From UBA4615 sp046046245 (lineage in GTDB: Bacteria; Pseudomonadota; Gammaproteobacteria; Burkholderiales; Burkholderiaceae_E): a stretch of 64,000 nt of DNA. Where the stretch lies: contig JBJOKE010000091.1 of assembly GCA_046046245.1 (NCBI GenBank), forward strand, positions 1 to 64,000, given 5' to 3'. The translations under genes and the position numbers were made by a program. Shown here in pieces: positions 49,295-57,715 of this stretch; the stretch's first letter is position 1, and each line of letters begins with the position of its first letter. The notes under the pieces are model-generated. The model saw nothing but the letters and a program-made list of their open reading frames with translations. It had not been told where the DNA came from and made no database searches.

Positions 49295-51084
49295 CCGCGC
49301 GCCTCCAGCGCCTCGGCGATGCTGCGCGCGAGCAGCTCGGCCGGTACCGGCTTGTGCAGCAGCGGCAGGTCGGCGGCACGCGCCTCGCGCAGGCGGTCGG
49401 GTGCGGTGTCGCCGCTGACCAGCAGCGCGGGCAGCCCGGGCCGCAGCGCACGCAGCCGCGCGACCGCGCGCAGGCCGCTGTCCTCGCCCTCGAGCCGCAT
49501 GTCGGCGAGGACGAGGTCCGGCGGATCCTCGGCGGCGATCTCGACCGCCTCCTCGGAATCGCGGACCAGGGTGACCCGGCAGCCGAAGCCCTCGAGCAGG
49601 AGCTGCGTGCCCACCCGCACGCTGGACTCGTCGTCGACCACCATCACGTGCACGCCGTCGAGCGGCCGGCCGGGCGCGGACGACGGCGCCGCGTCGACCG
49701 CGACGTCCGCGGCCTCGGCCGCGGGCAGCAACAGCTCGAAGGTCGAGCCCTGCCCGAGCTTCGAATCGACGACGAGGCGACCGCCGAGCAGGTCGACCAG
49801 CCGACGCACGATCGCGAGTCCGAGTCCCAGGCCCTGCGTGCGGTCGCGCTCCGGATTGCCGACCTGGTAGAACTCCTCGAAGATCCGCGCGTGCTCCTCG
49901 GCCGGGATGCCGGGCCCGGTGTCGGTCACCGACCAGACGACGCACCCGCCCACGCGCCGCGCGCACAGCGTGACCGAGCCGCGGTCGGTGTACTTGATCG
50001 CGTTGTCGACGAGGTTGCGAAGCACGCGCTCGACGTGGCCGCGATCGGTGTCGACCCACAGGCCCGGCTGCGGACGGCAGTCGATCGCGAGACCCTTGCG
50101 CTGCGCGAGCGGCGTCATGGTCTGCGCGAGCCGCTCGGCGAGCGCGCCCGCGTCCATGCGCTCGACGGTCACGCGGACCGCGCCCGCGTCGAGCTTCGAG
50201 ACGTCGAGCAGCGTGTCGAGCTCGTGCGCGAGGGCCTGGGTGGCGTCGTCGATGCGGCCGGCGATCTCCTTCGTCTTGCCGTCGAGCGGCCGCATCGACA
50301 GCGCCGCGCTGAACAGCAGCAGCGCGTGCAGCGGCTGGCGCAGGTCGTGGCTCGCCGACGCGAGGAAGCGGGTCTTCGCGCGGTTGGCCGCCTGCGCGTC
50401 GGCGAGCGCGGCCTGCAGCCGCTCGTTCAGCACGACCTGCTCGGCGCGCAGCCCGACCTCGCGGCGCCGGATCTCGAAGGTCTCGCGCAGTGCCGCCGAG
50501 GTCGAGTCGGCCAGCGACTGCAGCAGCAGGTAGAGCACCCCGAAGAGCACCGGCACGCCGAAGCGGACCACCGGTCCGAGGCCCTCGGCGGGCAGCCACG
50601 CCCACATCGCCGCGAGCGATGCGAAGACCGGCAGCGCGAAGCCGCGGAACAGCGAGCGCCAGCCCGCCGAGCTGACCACGGTGCCCGAGGCGAGGCCGAC
50701 CAGGATCATCGTCACCAGCGCGCGCTGGCCCAGGCCGAGCAGCGGGAACGCCAGCACGATGCTCGCGTGCACGCAGCCGTTGGCGAGGCTCAGCCGCGCG
50801 ACCTCGCTCAGGCGCTCGATCTCGGGACGGACGCGCTCGGCGGCGAGCGCGGGGACGCGGATCCAGCGCAGCCCCTGGACGGCGGCGATCGCCGCGACCC
50901 AGGCGGCCAGCGCCCACGCGGGCACCGCGTCGACCATCGCGGCCGCCGCGACGAGCGCGGCGAGCACCACCGGCGCCGGCACGCTGCGGGCCTGCCGCGC
51001 GAGGCCGTTGAGGATCTCCTGCTCGGCCGAGTCGGGCAGCGCGGCATCCGGCACCGGCCGGGACGCCGCCGGGTCAGTGACCAT
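49291..51084 (-). CDS. Hybrid sensor histidine kinase with receiver domain
   Basis: The 597-residue protein has about six N-terminal membrane segments (residues 37-190, for example VLAALVAAAAMVDAVPAWAL and VVRFGVPVLFGVLYLLL) and no large periplasmic domain. A coiled coil follows, then HisKA with H246 in SASHDLRQPLHALL, N box LRNLVDNAIKY, G1 DTGPGIP, G2 GLGLGLAI and a receiver from about 470 with VVDDES and Asp in LVLADMRL. The sensed signal is probably within or near the membrane. It starts 7 bp after the response-regulator stop and its stop overlaps the GMC-hydrolase start. Confidence 0.92.
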   Translation of the reverse strand: MVTDPAASRPVPDAALPDSAEQEILNGLARQARSVPAPVVLAALVAAAAMVDAVPAWALAAWVAAIAAVQGLRWIRVPALAAERVRPEIERLSEVARLSLANGCVHASIVLAFPLLGLGQRALVTMILVGLASGTVVSSAGWRSLFRGFALPVFASLAAMWAWLPAEGLGPVVRFGVPVLFGVLYLLLQSLADSTSAALRETFEIRRREVGLRAEQVVLNERLQAALADAQAANRAKTRFLASASHDLRQPLHALLLFSAALSMRPLDGKTKEIAGRIDDATQALAHELDTLLDVSKLDAGAVRVTVERMDAGALAERLAQTMTPLAQRKGLAIDCRPQPGLWVDTDRGHVERVLRNLVDNAIKYTDRGSVTLCARRVGGCVVWSVTDTGPGIPAEEHARIFEEFYQVGNPERDRTQGLGLGLAIVRRLVDLLGGRLVVDSKLGQGSTFELLLPAAEAADVAVDAAPSSAPGRPLDGVHVMVVDDESSVRVGTQLLLEGFGCRVTLVRDSEEAVEIAAEDPPDLVLADMRLEGEDSGLRAVARLRALRPGLPALLVSGDTAPDRLREARAADLPLLHKPVPAELLARSIAEALEARG

Positions 51085-51091
51085 GCCGCGG

Positions 51092-51802
51092 TCAGCCTCC
51101 GGCGCCGAGCTCGGCGACCGCGTAGACCGCCTCGGTGCGGTTCGACACGCCGAGCACGCGGAACGCGGCCGACAGGTGCTGCTTCACCGTGCCCTCGGAC
51201 AGGCCGAACTCGCGGGCGATCTGCTTGTTCGACCTGCCGCGGACCGCGAGCATCAGCACGTCCTGCTGGCGGCCGGTGAGGCCGGGCAGCGCGGGTCGCG
51301 TCGCGGTGGCCCGCGGCGGTGGTTCCGCAGCGGGGACGGGGGCCGCCGCAGGACGCGGCGGGGGCGACGCGGGCATCAGGCCGATCGCATCGCCTGCCTT
51401 CGGCGCCGACGGCGCCGAGCGCAGCACCGCCGGCGGCAGGTAGACCCCGCCGGCGAGCACCAGCCGCAGCGCGCCGATCATCACGCCCGGCGTCGAGGCC
51501 TTGGGGATGAAGCCGGAGGCGCCGTCCTCGATCATGCGTCGGATCAGGTCCGGATCCTCCTCGCCCGACAGCGCGACGATCGGCGCGTCGGGCAGCACCT
51601 CGCGCAGCCGCGCGAGCGCTCGGCGACCGCTGACGCCGCGCAGGTTCAGGTCGAGCAGCACCAGGTCCGGCTGCGACAGGTCGGCGGGGATCTCCTCGAC
51701 CGAGCCCGCCTCGTCGAAGCTCACCGACTCGTCGAGGCCCGACAGCAGCAGCCGCAGGCCGCTGCGGAACAGCGAGTGGTCGTCGACGAGGAGGAGCTTC
51801 AT
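51092..51802 (-). CDS. NarL/LuxR-type response regulator
   Basis: The 236-residue regulator has an N-terminal receiver with VDDHS, D51 in VLLDLNL, Ser in IVALSGEED and Lys in FIPKAST. A Pro/Ala-rich linker spans about residues 125-168. The C-terminal HTH includes LPGLTGRQQDVLMLAVRGRS and EGTVKQHLSAAFRVLGVSNR. It is the first gene of the minus-strand operon containing the hybrid kinase, the GMC-hydrolase fusion and PhoD, so it is their probable regulator. The linker is longer than usual for NarL proteins. Confidence 0.92.
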   Translation of the reverse strand: MKLLLVDDHSLFRSGLRLLLSGLDESVSFDEAGSVEEIPADLSQPDLVLLDLNLRGVSGRRALARLREVLPDAPIVALSGEEDPDLIRRMIEDGASGFIPKASTPGVMIGALRLVLAGGVYLPPAVLRSAPSAPKAGDAIGLMPASPPPRPAAAPVPAAEPPPRATATRPALPGLTGRQQDVLMLAVRGRSNKQIAREFGLSEGTVKQHLSAAFRVLGVSNRTEAVYAVAELGAGG

Positions 51803-51907
51803 CGGGTCGGGGCGTGCCCCGTCTCGGTCACGGAGGGCCGACCTTAGCGCGAAGCTCGGCCGCCTGCCAGCCCGCTTCTGGTGAGGCCTTCGCCAGGACG
51901 GCCACAT

Positions 51908-51929
51908 CGGGCCCGCGCGCACGGGCCCG
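51908..51929. repeat. Paired CGGGCCCG palindromes
   Basis: CGGGCCCG occurs at 51908-51915 and 51922-51929 with CGCGCA between, giving an 8-bp-stem hairpin. It lies in the 184-bp gap downstream of the cupin gene and upstream of the response regulator. It may end cupin transcription or form part of the regulator's promoter. No T-run. Confidence 0.4.
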
Positions 51930-51986
51930 TCCCCGGCTCGGTGCAGGGCCGGCGACGCCACGCCCCGATCAGGTGCGCGGACGTGC

Positions 51987-52298
51987 TCAGGCGGCCGCGT
52001 GCCGCCGGCCGAGCAGGAAGGTGTAGCCGGCCGGCCCGTAGGCCTCGCTGTGTGGCAGGTCACGCGCGACGGCGAGCACGTCGCCGGGCCGGTAGACCCG
52101 CGGACCCTCGCCGCAGTCGATCGTCGCCTCGCCGTCGAGGACCAGCGCGCGCACGTCGTACGGATGCGTGTGCAGCGGGATGACGACGTTCGGCGCGAGC
52201 GTCTTCGTCAGGATCTCGTCGTAGCCGTCGGCGCGCAGCTGCGCCTCGAAGGCGGCGCGCTCGGCCTCGGTGGGCACGTGGCCGGTGGCGGTGGTCAT
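51987..52298 (-). CDS. Small cupin-domain protein
   Basis: The 103-residue single-domain cupin has metal-type residues in VIPLHTHPYDVRALVLDGEA and DVLAVARDLPHSE (second His). It is about the minimal length for a cupin barrel. No signal peptide. It could be a metal-binding enzyme or ligand sensor; it is transcribed after 3-hydroxyacyl-CoA dehydrogenase with a 46-bp gap, so the two may share a transcript. Confidence 0.85.
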   Translation of the reverse strand: MTTATGHVPTEAERAAFEAQLRADGYDEILTKTLAPNVVIPLHTHPYDVRALVLDGEATIDCGEGPRVYRPGDVLAVARDLPHSEAYGPAGYTFLLGRRHAAA

Positions 52299-52344
52299 CG
52301 TCGGTCTCCCCGGCGGGGCGCCCTGCGCCCCGCGCCGTCGTGGT

Positions 52345-53193
52345 TCAGTAGGTGTAGACGCCGCGGCCGGTCTTGCGGCCCAGCCAGCCGGCCGCGACCA
52401 TCTCCTTCAGCAGCGGACAGGGCCGGTACTTCGAGTCGTTGAACTCGTCGAAGTAGACGTTCATCACCGCCAGGCAGACGTCGAGGCCGATCAGGTCGGC
52501 GAGCGCCAGCGGCCCGATCGGGTGGTTGGTGCCGAGCTTCATGCCGGCGTCGATGTCCTCGGGCGACGCCAGGCCCTCGGCCAGCACGAAGAAGGCCTCG
52601 TTGATCATCGGCACCAGGATCCGGTTCACGACGAAGCCGGGCGCGTTCTTCACGGTGATCGGCGTCTTGCCCAGGCGCACCGCCAGCTCGCGCACCAGGT
52701 CGTGCGTCGCGTCGCTCGTCTGCAGCCCGCGGATGATCTCCACCAGCGCCATCATCGGCACCGGGTTGAAGAAGTGCATGCCGATGAAGCGATCGGCGCG
52801 CTGCGTGGCGGCCGCGAGCTTCGTGATCGAGATCGACGAGGTGTTGGTCGCGACGATGGTGTCGGGGCCGAGCAGCGCGTCGAGCTGCCTGAGGATCTTC
52901 ACCTTCAGATCGAAGTTCTCGGTCGCGGCCTCGATGACCAGCGGCAGGCCCTGCAGCGCGTCGTAGCTCGTCGAGCCGGTGATCCGCGCGAGCGCGGCCT
53001 CGCGATCGGCGGCCGACAGCTTGTCCTTCTTCACCAGCCGCTCGAGGCTCCCGGCCACCGTGGCGATCCCCTTGTCGACCGCCGGCTGCGCGATGTCGAC
53101 CATCACGACGTCGATGCCGCAGACCGCGCAGGCCTGCGCGATGCCGTTGCCCATGGTGCCGGCGCCGATGACGCCGATGCGGGAGATGCTCAT
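52345..53193 (-). CDS. 3-hydroxybutyryl-CoA dehydrogenase
   Basis: The 282-residue NAD-dependent enzyme has GVIGAGTMGNGIAQACAV (residues 7-24), LVIEAATENFDLKVKIL, the catalytic His in RFIGMHFFNPVPMM and Glu in MALVEIIRG, then GFVVNRILVPMINEAFF and NHPIGPLALADLIGLD. It oxidises (S)-3-hydroxybutyryl-CoA to acetoacetyl-CoA, in butyrate or polyhydroxybutyrate-linked metabolism or in phenylacetate catabolism (PaaH). Length and motifs match hbd/paaH closely. Confidence 0.93.
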   Translation of the reverse strand: MSISRIGVIGAGTMGNGIAQACAVCGIDVVMVDIAQPAVDKGIATVAGSLERLVKKDKLSAADREAALARITGSTSYDALQGLPLVIEAATENFDLKVKILRQLDALLGPDTIVATNTSSISITKLAAATQRADRFIGMHFFNPVPMMALVEIIRGLQTSDATHDLVRELAVRLGKTPITVKNAPGFVVNRILVPMINEAFFVLAEGLASPEDIDAGMKLGTNHPIGPLALADLIGLDVCLAVMNVYFDEFNDSKYRPCPLLKEMVAAGWLGRKTGRGVYTY

Positions 53194-53271
53194 GACCGAT
53201 CCGTCGGGAGGAAGGTTGGCGAGGACCGCATTGTAGGCGCTGCCACGGTCCGCCGGCCCGGCGGGGCCGCT

Positions 53272-53826
53272 TCAGCCTTCGATCAGGGGCTGCAGGTCGT
53301 CCCACCCGTAGGCGACCTCGTCGAGCCGCTGCGCGCCGACGGGACTGTTGCGGCCGGCGACGACGCGGCCGCCGAGCCGCTCGTAGAAGCGATGCGCGGG
53401 CTCGTTGCGGGCGAGCGCCCAGACGATCATCGAGCCGAAGCCGCGACGGTCGAGGCCGCGCGCCATCGAGCGCATCAGCCGCGTCCCCAGGCCGTGGCGC
53501 TGCGCGTCGGGCAGCAGGTAGATCATCCAGACCTCGCCCTGGCGCGGGCGGACCGGCGCGTCGCGGCCGCCGCGCGCCGCACCGGCGGTCGCGAAGCCGA
53601 CGACGCGGCCGTCGTCGTCGGCGGCCACGCGGGTGAAGGCGGCCGCGGGCCCCGGATCGAAGCCGCGCAGGTAGCGGTCGCGACCGGTCTCGACCGACAG
53701 CGCGTCGAGGTAGGCGTCGTCGATGATCCCGCGGTAGGCGGCGCGCCAGCTGGCCACGCGCACGCGCGAGACGGCCTCGGCGTCGATGGCCGTGGCTTCC
53801 CGGATCAGCGGCGCGAGCGCTTCCAC
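53272..53826 (-). CDS. GNAT family N-acetyltransferase
   Basis: The 184-residue protein has the GNAT core: IREATAIDAEAVSRVRVASW at the start, GEVWMIYLLPDAQRHGLGTR (motif A, acetyl-CoA pyrophosphate loop QRHGLGT) and WALARNEPAHRFYERLG (motif B). Substrate unknown. The start is unclear; I used GTG at 53826, which begins just before the conserved core and avoids overlap with the DUF2889 gene; a start at 53862 would overlap it by 29 bp. Confidence 0.82.
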   Translation of the reverse strand: MEALAPLIREATAIDAEAVSRVRVASWRAAYRGIIDDAYLDALSVETGRDRYLRGFDPGPAAAFTRVAADDDGRVVGFATAGAARGGRDAPVRPRQGEVWMIYLLPDAQRHGLGTRLMRSMARGLDRRGFGSMIVWALARNEPAHRFYERLGGRVVAGRNSPVGAQRLDEVAYGWDDLQPLIEG

Positions 53827-53833
53827 GCGATGA

Positions 53834-54412
53834 TCATGACACGCCGCGATCGGGCGCGGCATCGCCGGTGAAGAACTGCGGGAAGCGCTCCCGCACCCAG
53901 TCGCCCTTCGACGACCAGGCGATGCAGGTGTCGAGGACCGCGGGCTTCTCCTGGGGCGCGGTGCCGTAGCGCTGCACGCGGGTCTCGCGCATCGACTGGA
54001 AGGCGACCGTGGCCATCTGCTGCAGCAGCTCGCGGATGTGCGTGCAGCCCTCGACGCCGCCGATGCGCTCGGCCGCCGCCTTCAGGAAGCCCTTGCGGAT
54101 CGACAGGCCGACCAGCCGCGAGAAGTTCGTCGCGCCCTCGCGGCAGACCTCGCGGGGCGAGGCCTCGGTGCGGGCGGTGAACGCCCGGATGGTGCCGCCG
54201 GCGTCGACGGTCATGGTGACCACCATCGCGTGCATCGGGCTGCCGGCGGGCAGGAAGCCGGCCGACCACCCCGGCAGGTCGTAGTGCTTGATGTCGGTGA
54301 GGCGGGCCTCGACGTCGATCAGGCCGTCGGGACGGGCGAAACCGTCGAGGCGGATCGAGCGGGTGTGCAGCGGCGTGCGGTCGTCGGTGACGGCGGGCAG
54401 TGCGGAGTCCAT
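53834..54412 (-). CDS. DUF2889 family protein
   Basis: The 192-residue protein matches DUF2889: RSIRLDGFARPDGLIDVEAR, LTDIKHYDL, MVVTMTVDAGGTIRAFTART, a conserved Cys in ASPREVCREG, and GGVEGCTHIRELLQQMATV. Function is unknown. The family often accompanies aromatic or fatty-acid catabolism genes. No signal peptide. Confidence 0.85.
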   Translation of the reverse strand: MDSALPAVTDDRTPLHTRSIRLDGFARPDGLIDVEARLTDIKHYDLPGWSAGFLPAGSPMHAMVVTMTVDAGGTIRAFTARTEASPREVCREGATNFSRLVGLSIRKGFLKAAAERIGGVEGCTHIRELLQQMATVAFQSMRETRVQRYGTAPQEKPAVLDTCIAWSSKGDWVRERFPQFFTGDAAPDRGVS

Positions 54413-54514
54413 GCCCGCATTGAAGCACAGGGACCGCGGGGCTAGAGTGAGGCGGTTCCGCGTTTCCCCCGCCCCTCACCCGCCCGCCGACCGCGGGTGC
54501 CCGGACGCCCGCCG

Positions 54515-55057
54515 ATGACCGACGCCGCCCGTTCCGCCCCGCGCCCCGACCCCGTGCAGCCGGCCGACGACGCGGCCCGCGCGCTCGCCGCGCGGCTGCT
54601 GGCCGGCGCCCGCCACGGTGCACTGGCCACGGTCGAGCCGGGCAGCGGCCATCCGATGGCGACCCGCGTCGCGGTCGCGCTCGACGACGACGGCACGCCG
54701 CTGCTGCTGGTGTCGGCGCTGTCGGCGCACTCGGGCGCGCTCGACGCGGATCCGCGCTGCTCGCTGCTGCTGGGCGAGCCGGGTGCCGGCGATCCGCTCG
54801 CGCATCCGCGCCTCACGGTGTTCGGCCGCGCGCGCCGCGTGGCGCGCGAGTCGGTCGACGGCGCGCGCGTGCGCGAGCGCTGGCTCGCCGCCCACCCCAA
54901 GGCGGCGCTCTACGTCGACTTCGGCGATTTCACGTTCTGGCGTGTCGAGCCCGAGCGCGGGAGCCTGAACGGCGGCTTCGGGCGCGCGCACCGGCTGGAG
55001 GCGGGCGAGCTCCTCGGCGCGGCGCGCGGCGACGGCGCGGGATCGGCCGGATCATGA
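54515..55057 (+). CDS. HugZ-like pyridoxamine 5'-phosphate oxidase family protein
   Basis: The 180-residue protein has the split-barrel FMN/haem-binding pattern: ARHGALATVEPGSGHPMATR, PLLLVSALSAHSGALDADPR, CSLLLGEPGAGDPLAHPRLT and FTFWRVEPERGSLNGGFGRA. This resembles the N-terminal barrel of HugZ haem oxygenase, without its C-terminal domain. Possibly a flavin reductase-like enzyme. The ATG at 54515 opens MTDAARSAPR. Its last 6 bp overlap the GntR gene on the other strand. Confidence 0.82.
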   Translation: MTDAARSAPRPDPVQPADDAARALAARLLAGARHGALATVEPGSGHPMATRVAVALDDDGTPLLLVSALSAHSGALDADPRCSLLLGEPGAGDPLAHPRLTVFGRARRVARESVDGARVRERWLAAHPKAALYVDFGDFTFWRVEPERGSLNGGFGRAHRLEAGELLGAARGDGAGSAGS

Positions 55058-55738
55058 CCGCGTCCGCCGCCGGCCCTTCGCCGCCGGCGCCTTCACCATC
55101 CGCAGCAGGTCCGCCCGCACCGCCTCGATGTGGGTCGCCAGGAATTCGCACGCCTCGTCGACCCGCCCCGCGCGGGCCAGCTCGATCAGCTCCGAGTGCT
55201 CGCGCCCCGCACGCCGGCGCGCGGCGTCCGACGACAGCTGCACGCGGGTGTAGCGGTCGCTCTTCTGCAGCAGCGCGGCCACGACGGCGCTGGTCTGCGG
55301 CAACTCGGCCCGCGCATAGAGCGCGGCATGAAGCTCCTGGTTGAGCACGCCCCACCGCGCGAGGTCGCGCTCGCGGATGGCGGTCTCGAACCTCGCCTGC
55401 ACGGCGTCGATCGCCTCGAAGTCGGCGGCCTCGAGCCGTGCGATCGAATCGCGGAACAGTCGCACCTCGAGGAGCACGCGCAGGTCGAAGACGTCGTTGA
55501 CCTCCTCGAGCGAGAGCTCGGTCACCACCGCGCCCTTGTGCGGAACCATCTGCACCAGGCCCTCGGCCTCGAGCTGGAAGAGGGCCTCGCGCACGGGGAT
55601 GCGGCTGACCCCGAAGCTCGCGGCGAGGGCATCCTGCCTAAGCGCGGTGCCCGCCGGGTAGGCGTTGCTCAGGATCTGCTCGCGCAGCCGGTCGACCACG
55701 GCGCTGGCCAGGGTGCGATGCTTGAGGTCGGTACGCAT
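55052..55738 (-). CDS. GntR-family regulator, FadR/FCD subfamily
   Basis: The 228-residue protein has an N-terminal winged helix (residues about 10-72: LASAVVDRLREQILSNAYPA and ASFGVSRIPVREALFQLEAE) and a C-terminal FCD ligand domain (VFDLRVLLEVRLFRDSIARL, LNQELHAALYARAE and HSELIELARAGRVDEACEFL, with metal-type His residues). FCD regulators bind carboxylates or sugar acids and usually repress the genes beside them. It diverges from a TRAP transporter operon across 41 bp that hold a candidate operator. Confidence 0.92.
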   Translation of the reverse strand: MRTDLKHRTLASAVVDRLREQILSNAYPAGTALRQDALAASFGVSRIPVREALFQLEAEGLVQMVPHKGAVVTELSLEEVNDVFDLRVLLEVRLFRDSIARLEAADFEAIDAVQARFETAIRERDLARWGVLNQELHAALYARAELPQTSAVVAALLQKSDRYTRVQLSSDAARRRAGREHSELIELARAGRVDEACEFLATHIEAVRADLLRMVKAPAAKGRRRTRS

Positions 55739-55742
55739 CTCG

Positions 55743-55774
55743 TTGACAGGCGGATTTTATACAATATACGATAA
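55743..55774. promoter_or_regulatory. Shared promoter/operator of GntR and TRAP genes
   Basis: TTGACA at 55743-55748 is a perfect -35 for the plus strand, with TACGAT (18-bp spacing) or TATACG (16-bp spacing) as the -10. The start site would be at or very near the ATG at 55780, suggesting a very short leader. TATACAATATAC inside it resembles TnTATACAnA-type FadR/GntR operators, so the GntR protein probably represses here. The patch is strikingly AT-rich. Confidence 0.6.
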
Positions 55775-55779
55775 GCCGC

Positions 55780-56424
55780 ATGAGCACTGCAAACCCGACC
55801 CACGCCGCACCGGACGCCCCGGTGCGCCGGGTCTCGGCGCCGGTGCGCGCGGTGCTGGCGCTGTCGTCCGCGATCCTCGCGGTCGAGCGGCTGCTGATCA
55901 TGGGCTTCATGGCGCTGCTGCTCGCGCTGATCCTGCTGAACGTGGTCACGCGCTACGCGGGCGCCTCGCTCTACTGGGTCGACGAGTCCTCGGTCTACTC
56001 GGTGGTCTGGCTCTCGTTCATCGGCGGCTCGGCGATGACGCGGCTGCGGCTGGACTTCGCGATGACGATGCTGACCGAGCGGCTGTCGGCCGCGTGGGCG
56101 CGCCGCGCGAAGGTCGCGGCCGGGCTCGGGGTGGTGGCGTTCGCGGCGGCGCTCGCCGCGATGTGCTGGCTGTGGCTCGATCCGGTGGGCATCGCGCAGG
56201 CCGGCTTCGACGCGAAGCGCTTCGCGGGCACGGCGTTCAACTTCGTCTACACCGAGCGCACGCAGACGCTGAACTGGCCGTCCTGGGTGCTGTACCTGAT
56301 CGTGCCGATCTTCTCGGTGACGCTCTTCGTGCACGGCCTGGCGAACGTGCTCGAGGACCTGGGCATCGCGCCCCGGGCGCGCTTCCCGGCCTTCCGGCTG
56401 GGCGGCTCGGAGGGCATCAACTGA
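55780..56424 (+). CDS. TRAP transporter small permease (DctQ)
   Basis: The 214-residue inner-membrane protein has four hydrophobic segments (near residues 37-60, 75-90, 108-130 and 165-185), with LLLALILLNVVTRYAGASLY and WLSFIGGSAMTRLRLDF matching DctQ. It is the small subunit of a sodium- or proton-driven C4-dicarboxylate-type importer. Its stop overlaps the next start (TGATG). Confidence 0.9.
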   Translation: MSTANPTHAAPDAPVRRVSAPVRAVLALSSAILAVERLLIMGFMALLLALILLNVVTRYAGASLYWVDESSVYSVVWLSFIGGSAMTRLRLDFAMTMLTERLSAAWARRAKVAAGLGVVAFAAALAAMCWLWLDPVGIAQAGFDAKRFAGTAFNFVYTERTQTLNWPSWVLYLIVPIFSVTLFVHGLANVLEDLGIAPRARFPAFRLGGSEGIN

Positions 56425-57689
56425 TGGTGACGCTCGCCGCCTTCGCGCTGCTGCTGCTGGTGGGGGTGCCCATCGGCCTGTGCCTGTGCCTGGGCGCGAT
56501 CGTCTACGTCGCGGCCTCGGGCAACCCGCTGCTCTTCAACAACTATCCGCTGCAGCTCTTCGGGGGCGTGGACAGCTACGGGCTGATCGCGATCCCGCTG
56601 TTCATCCTGATCGGCGAGATCATGAACGGCGGCGGCATCACCCAGCGCATCGTGCAGCTGGCGATGGCCTTCGTGGGCGCGATGCGTGCGGGCCTGGCCT
56701 ACGTGAACGTGCTGGCCAACATGCTGGTGTCCTCCATCCTGGGCTCGGCCACCGCGCAGGTGGCGATCATGGCGCAGATCATGGTCCCGGAGATGGAACG
56801 CAAGGGCTACGACAAGACCTTCGCGGCGGGGCTCACCGCCTACGGCGGCATGCTCGGGCCGATCATCCCGCCCTCGGTGATGTTCGTGGTCTACAGCACG
56901 CTGGCGCAGGTGGCGGTGGGCGACATGCTGATCGCCGGCATCGTTCCGGGCCTGATCCTCACCGCCGCGTTCTGCGGGATCATCGCGGTGCTGGGCGTCA
57001 TCCACCAGTTCCCCCGCGGCGAGCGGCGCAGCTGGGGCGAGCGGCTGCGCACGGTGCGTGACACCGCGCCCACGCTGCTCATCCCGGTGGTCATCGTGGG
57101 CTCGATCCTCACCGGCCTGGCGAACGCCACCGAGTCGGCCGCGGTGGGCGCGCTGGTGGCGGCGCTGGTGGGGCGGTACTGGACGAAGGAGTTCCGCTTC
57201 GCGCGGCTGCCCGAGATGCTGCTGCGCGCGGGCGTCTACTCGGCCATCGTGCTGTTCCTGGTGGCCGCGGCGTCGGTGTTCTCGTGGGTGCTGGTCTACG
57301 GGAAGATCCCGCAGGCGATCGCGGCGTCGGTGCAGCAGATCGCGAAGGACCCCACCACGTTCCTGCTGCTGGTGAGCCTCGCGCTGCTGGTCATCGGCAC
57401 CGTCATCGACGGGGTGCCGGGGCTGATCATGACGGTGCCGATCCTCCTGCCGATCGCCACCGAGCTCTACGGCATCGATCCGCGCCACTTCGGCGTGGTG
57501 GTCGTGGTCAACCTGGTGCTCGGCCTGCTGTCGCCGCCCGTCGGGCTGTGCTTCTTCGTCGCCGCCGCCGTGACCGGGGCCAGTCCCGGGCGGATGTTCA
57601 GGGTGACGCTGCCGTTCTTCCTCGTGTCCTGCGCACTGCTGGTCGTGCTGTGCGTGTTTCCGTCGCTGTCGCTCGTGCTCCTGAAGTAA
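56424..57689 (+). CDS. TRAP transporter large permease (DctM)
   Basis: The 421-residue membrane protein with about twelve helices has AIPLFILIGEIMNGGGITQR, NMLVSSILGSATAQVAIMA, AYGGMLGPIIPPSVMFVVYS and NATESAAVGALVAALVGRYW, all typical of the DctM/SiaM family. With DctQ and the downstream DctP it forms a complete TRAP importer. Start is ATG at 56424, overlapping the DctQ stop. Confidence 0.93.
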   Translation: MVTLAAFALLLLVGVPIGLCLCLGAIVYVAASGNPLLFNNYPLQLFGGVDSYGLIAIPLFILIGEIMNGGGITQRIVQLAMAFVGAMRAGLAYVNVLANMLVSSILGSATAQVAIMAQIMVPEMERKGYDKTFAAGLTAYGGMLGPIIPPSVMFVVYSTLAQVAVGDMLIAGIVPGLILTAAFCGIIAVLGVIHQFPRGERRSWGERLRTVRDTAPTLLIPVVIVGSILTGLANATESAAVGALVAALVGRYWTKEFRFARLPEMLLRAGVYSAIVLFLVAAASVFSWVLVYGKIPQAIAASVQQIAKDPTTFLLLVSLALLVIGTVIDGVPGLIMTVPILLPIATELYGIDPRHFGVVVVVNLVLGLLSPPVGLCFFVAAAVTGASPGRMFRVTLPFFLVSCALLVVLCVFPSLSLVLLK

Positions 57690-57715
57690 ACCCCATCCGC
57701 ATCCGGAGGCTCCCC

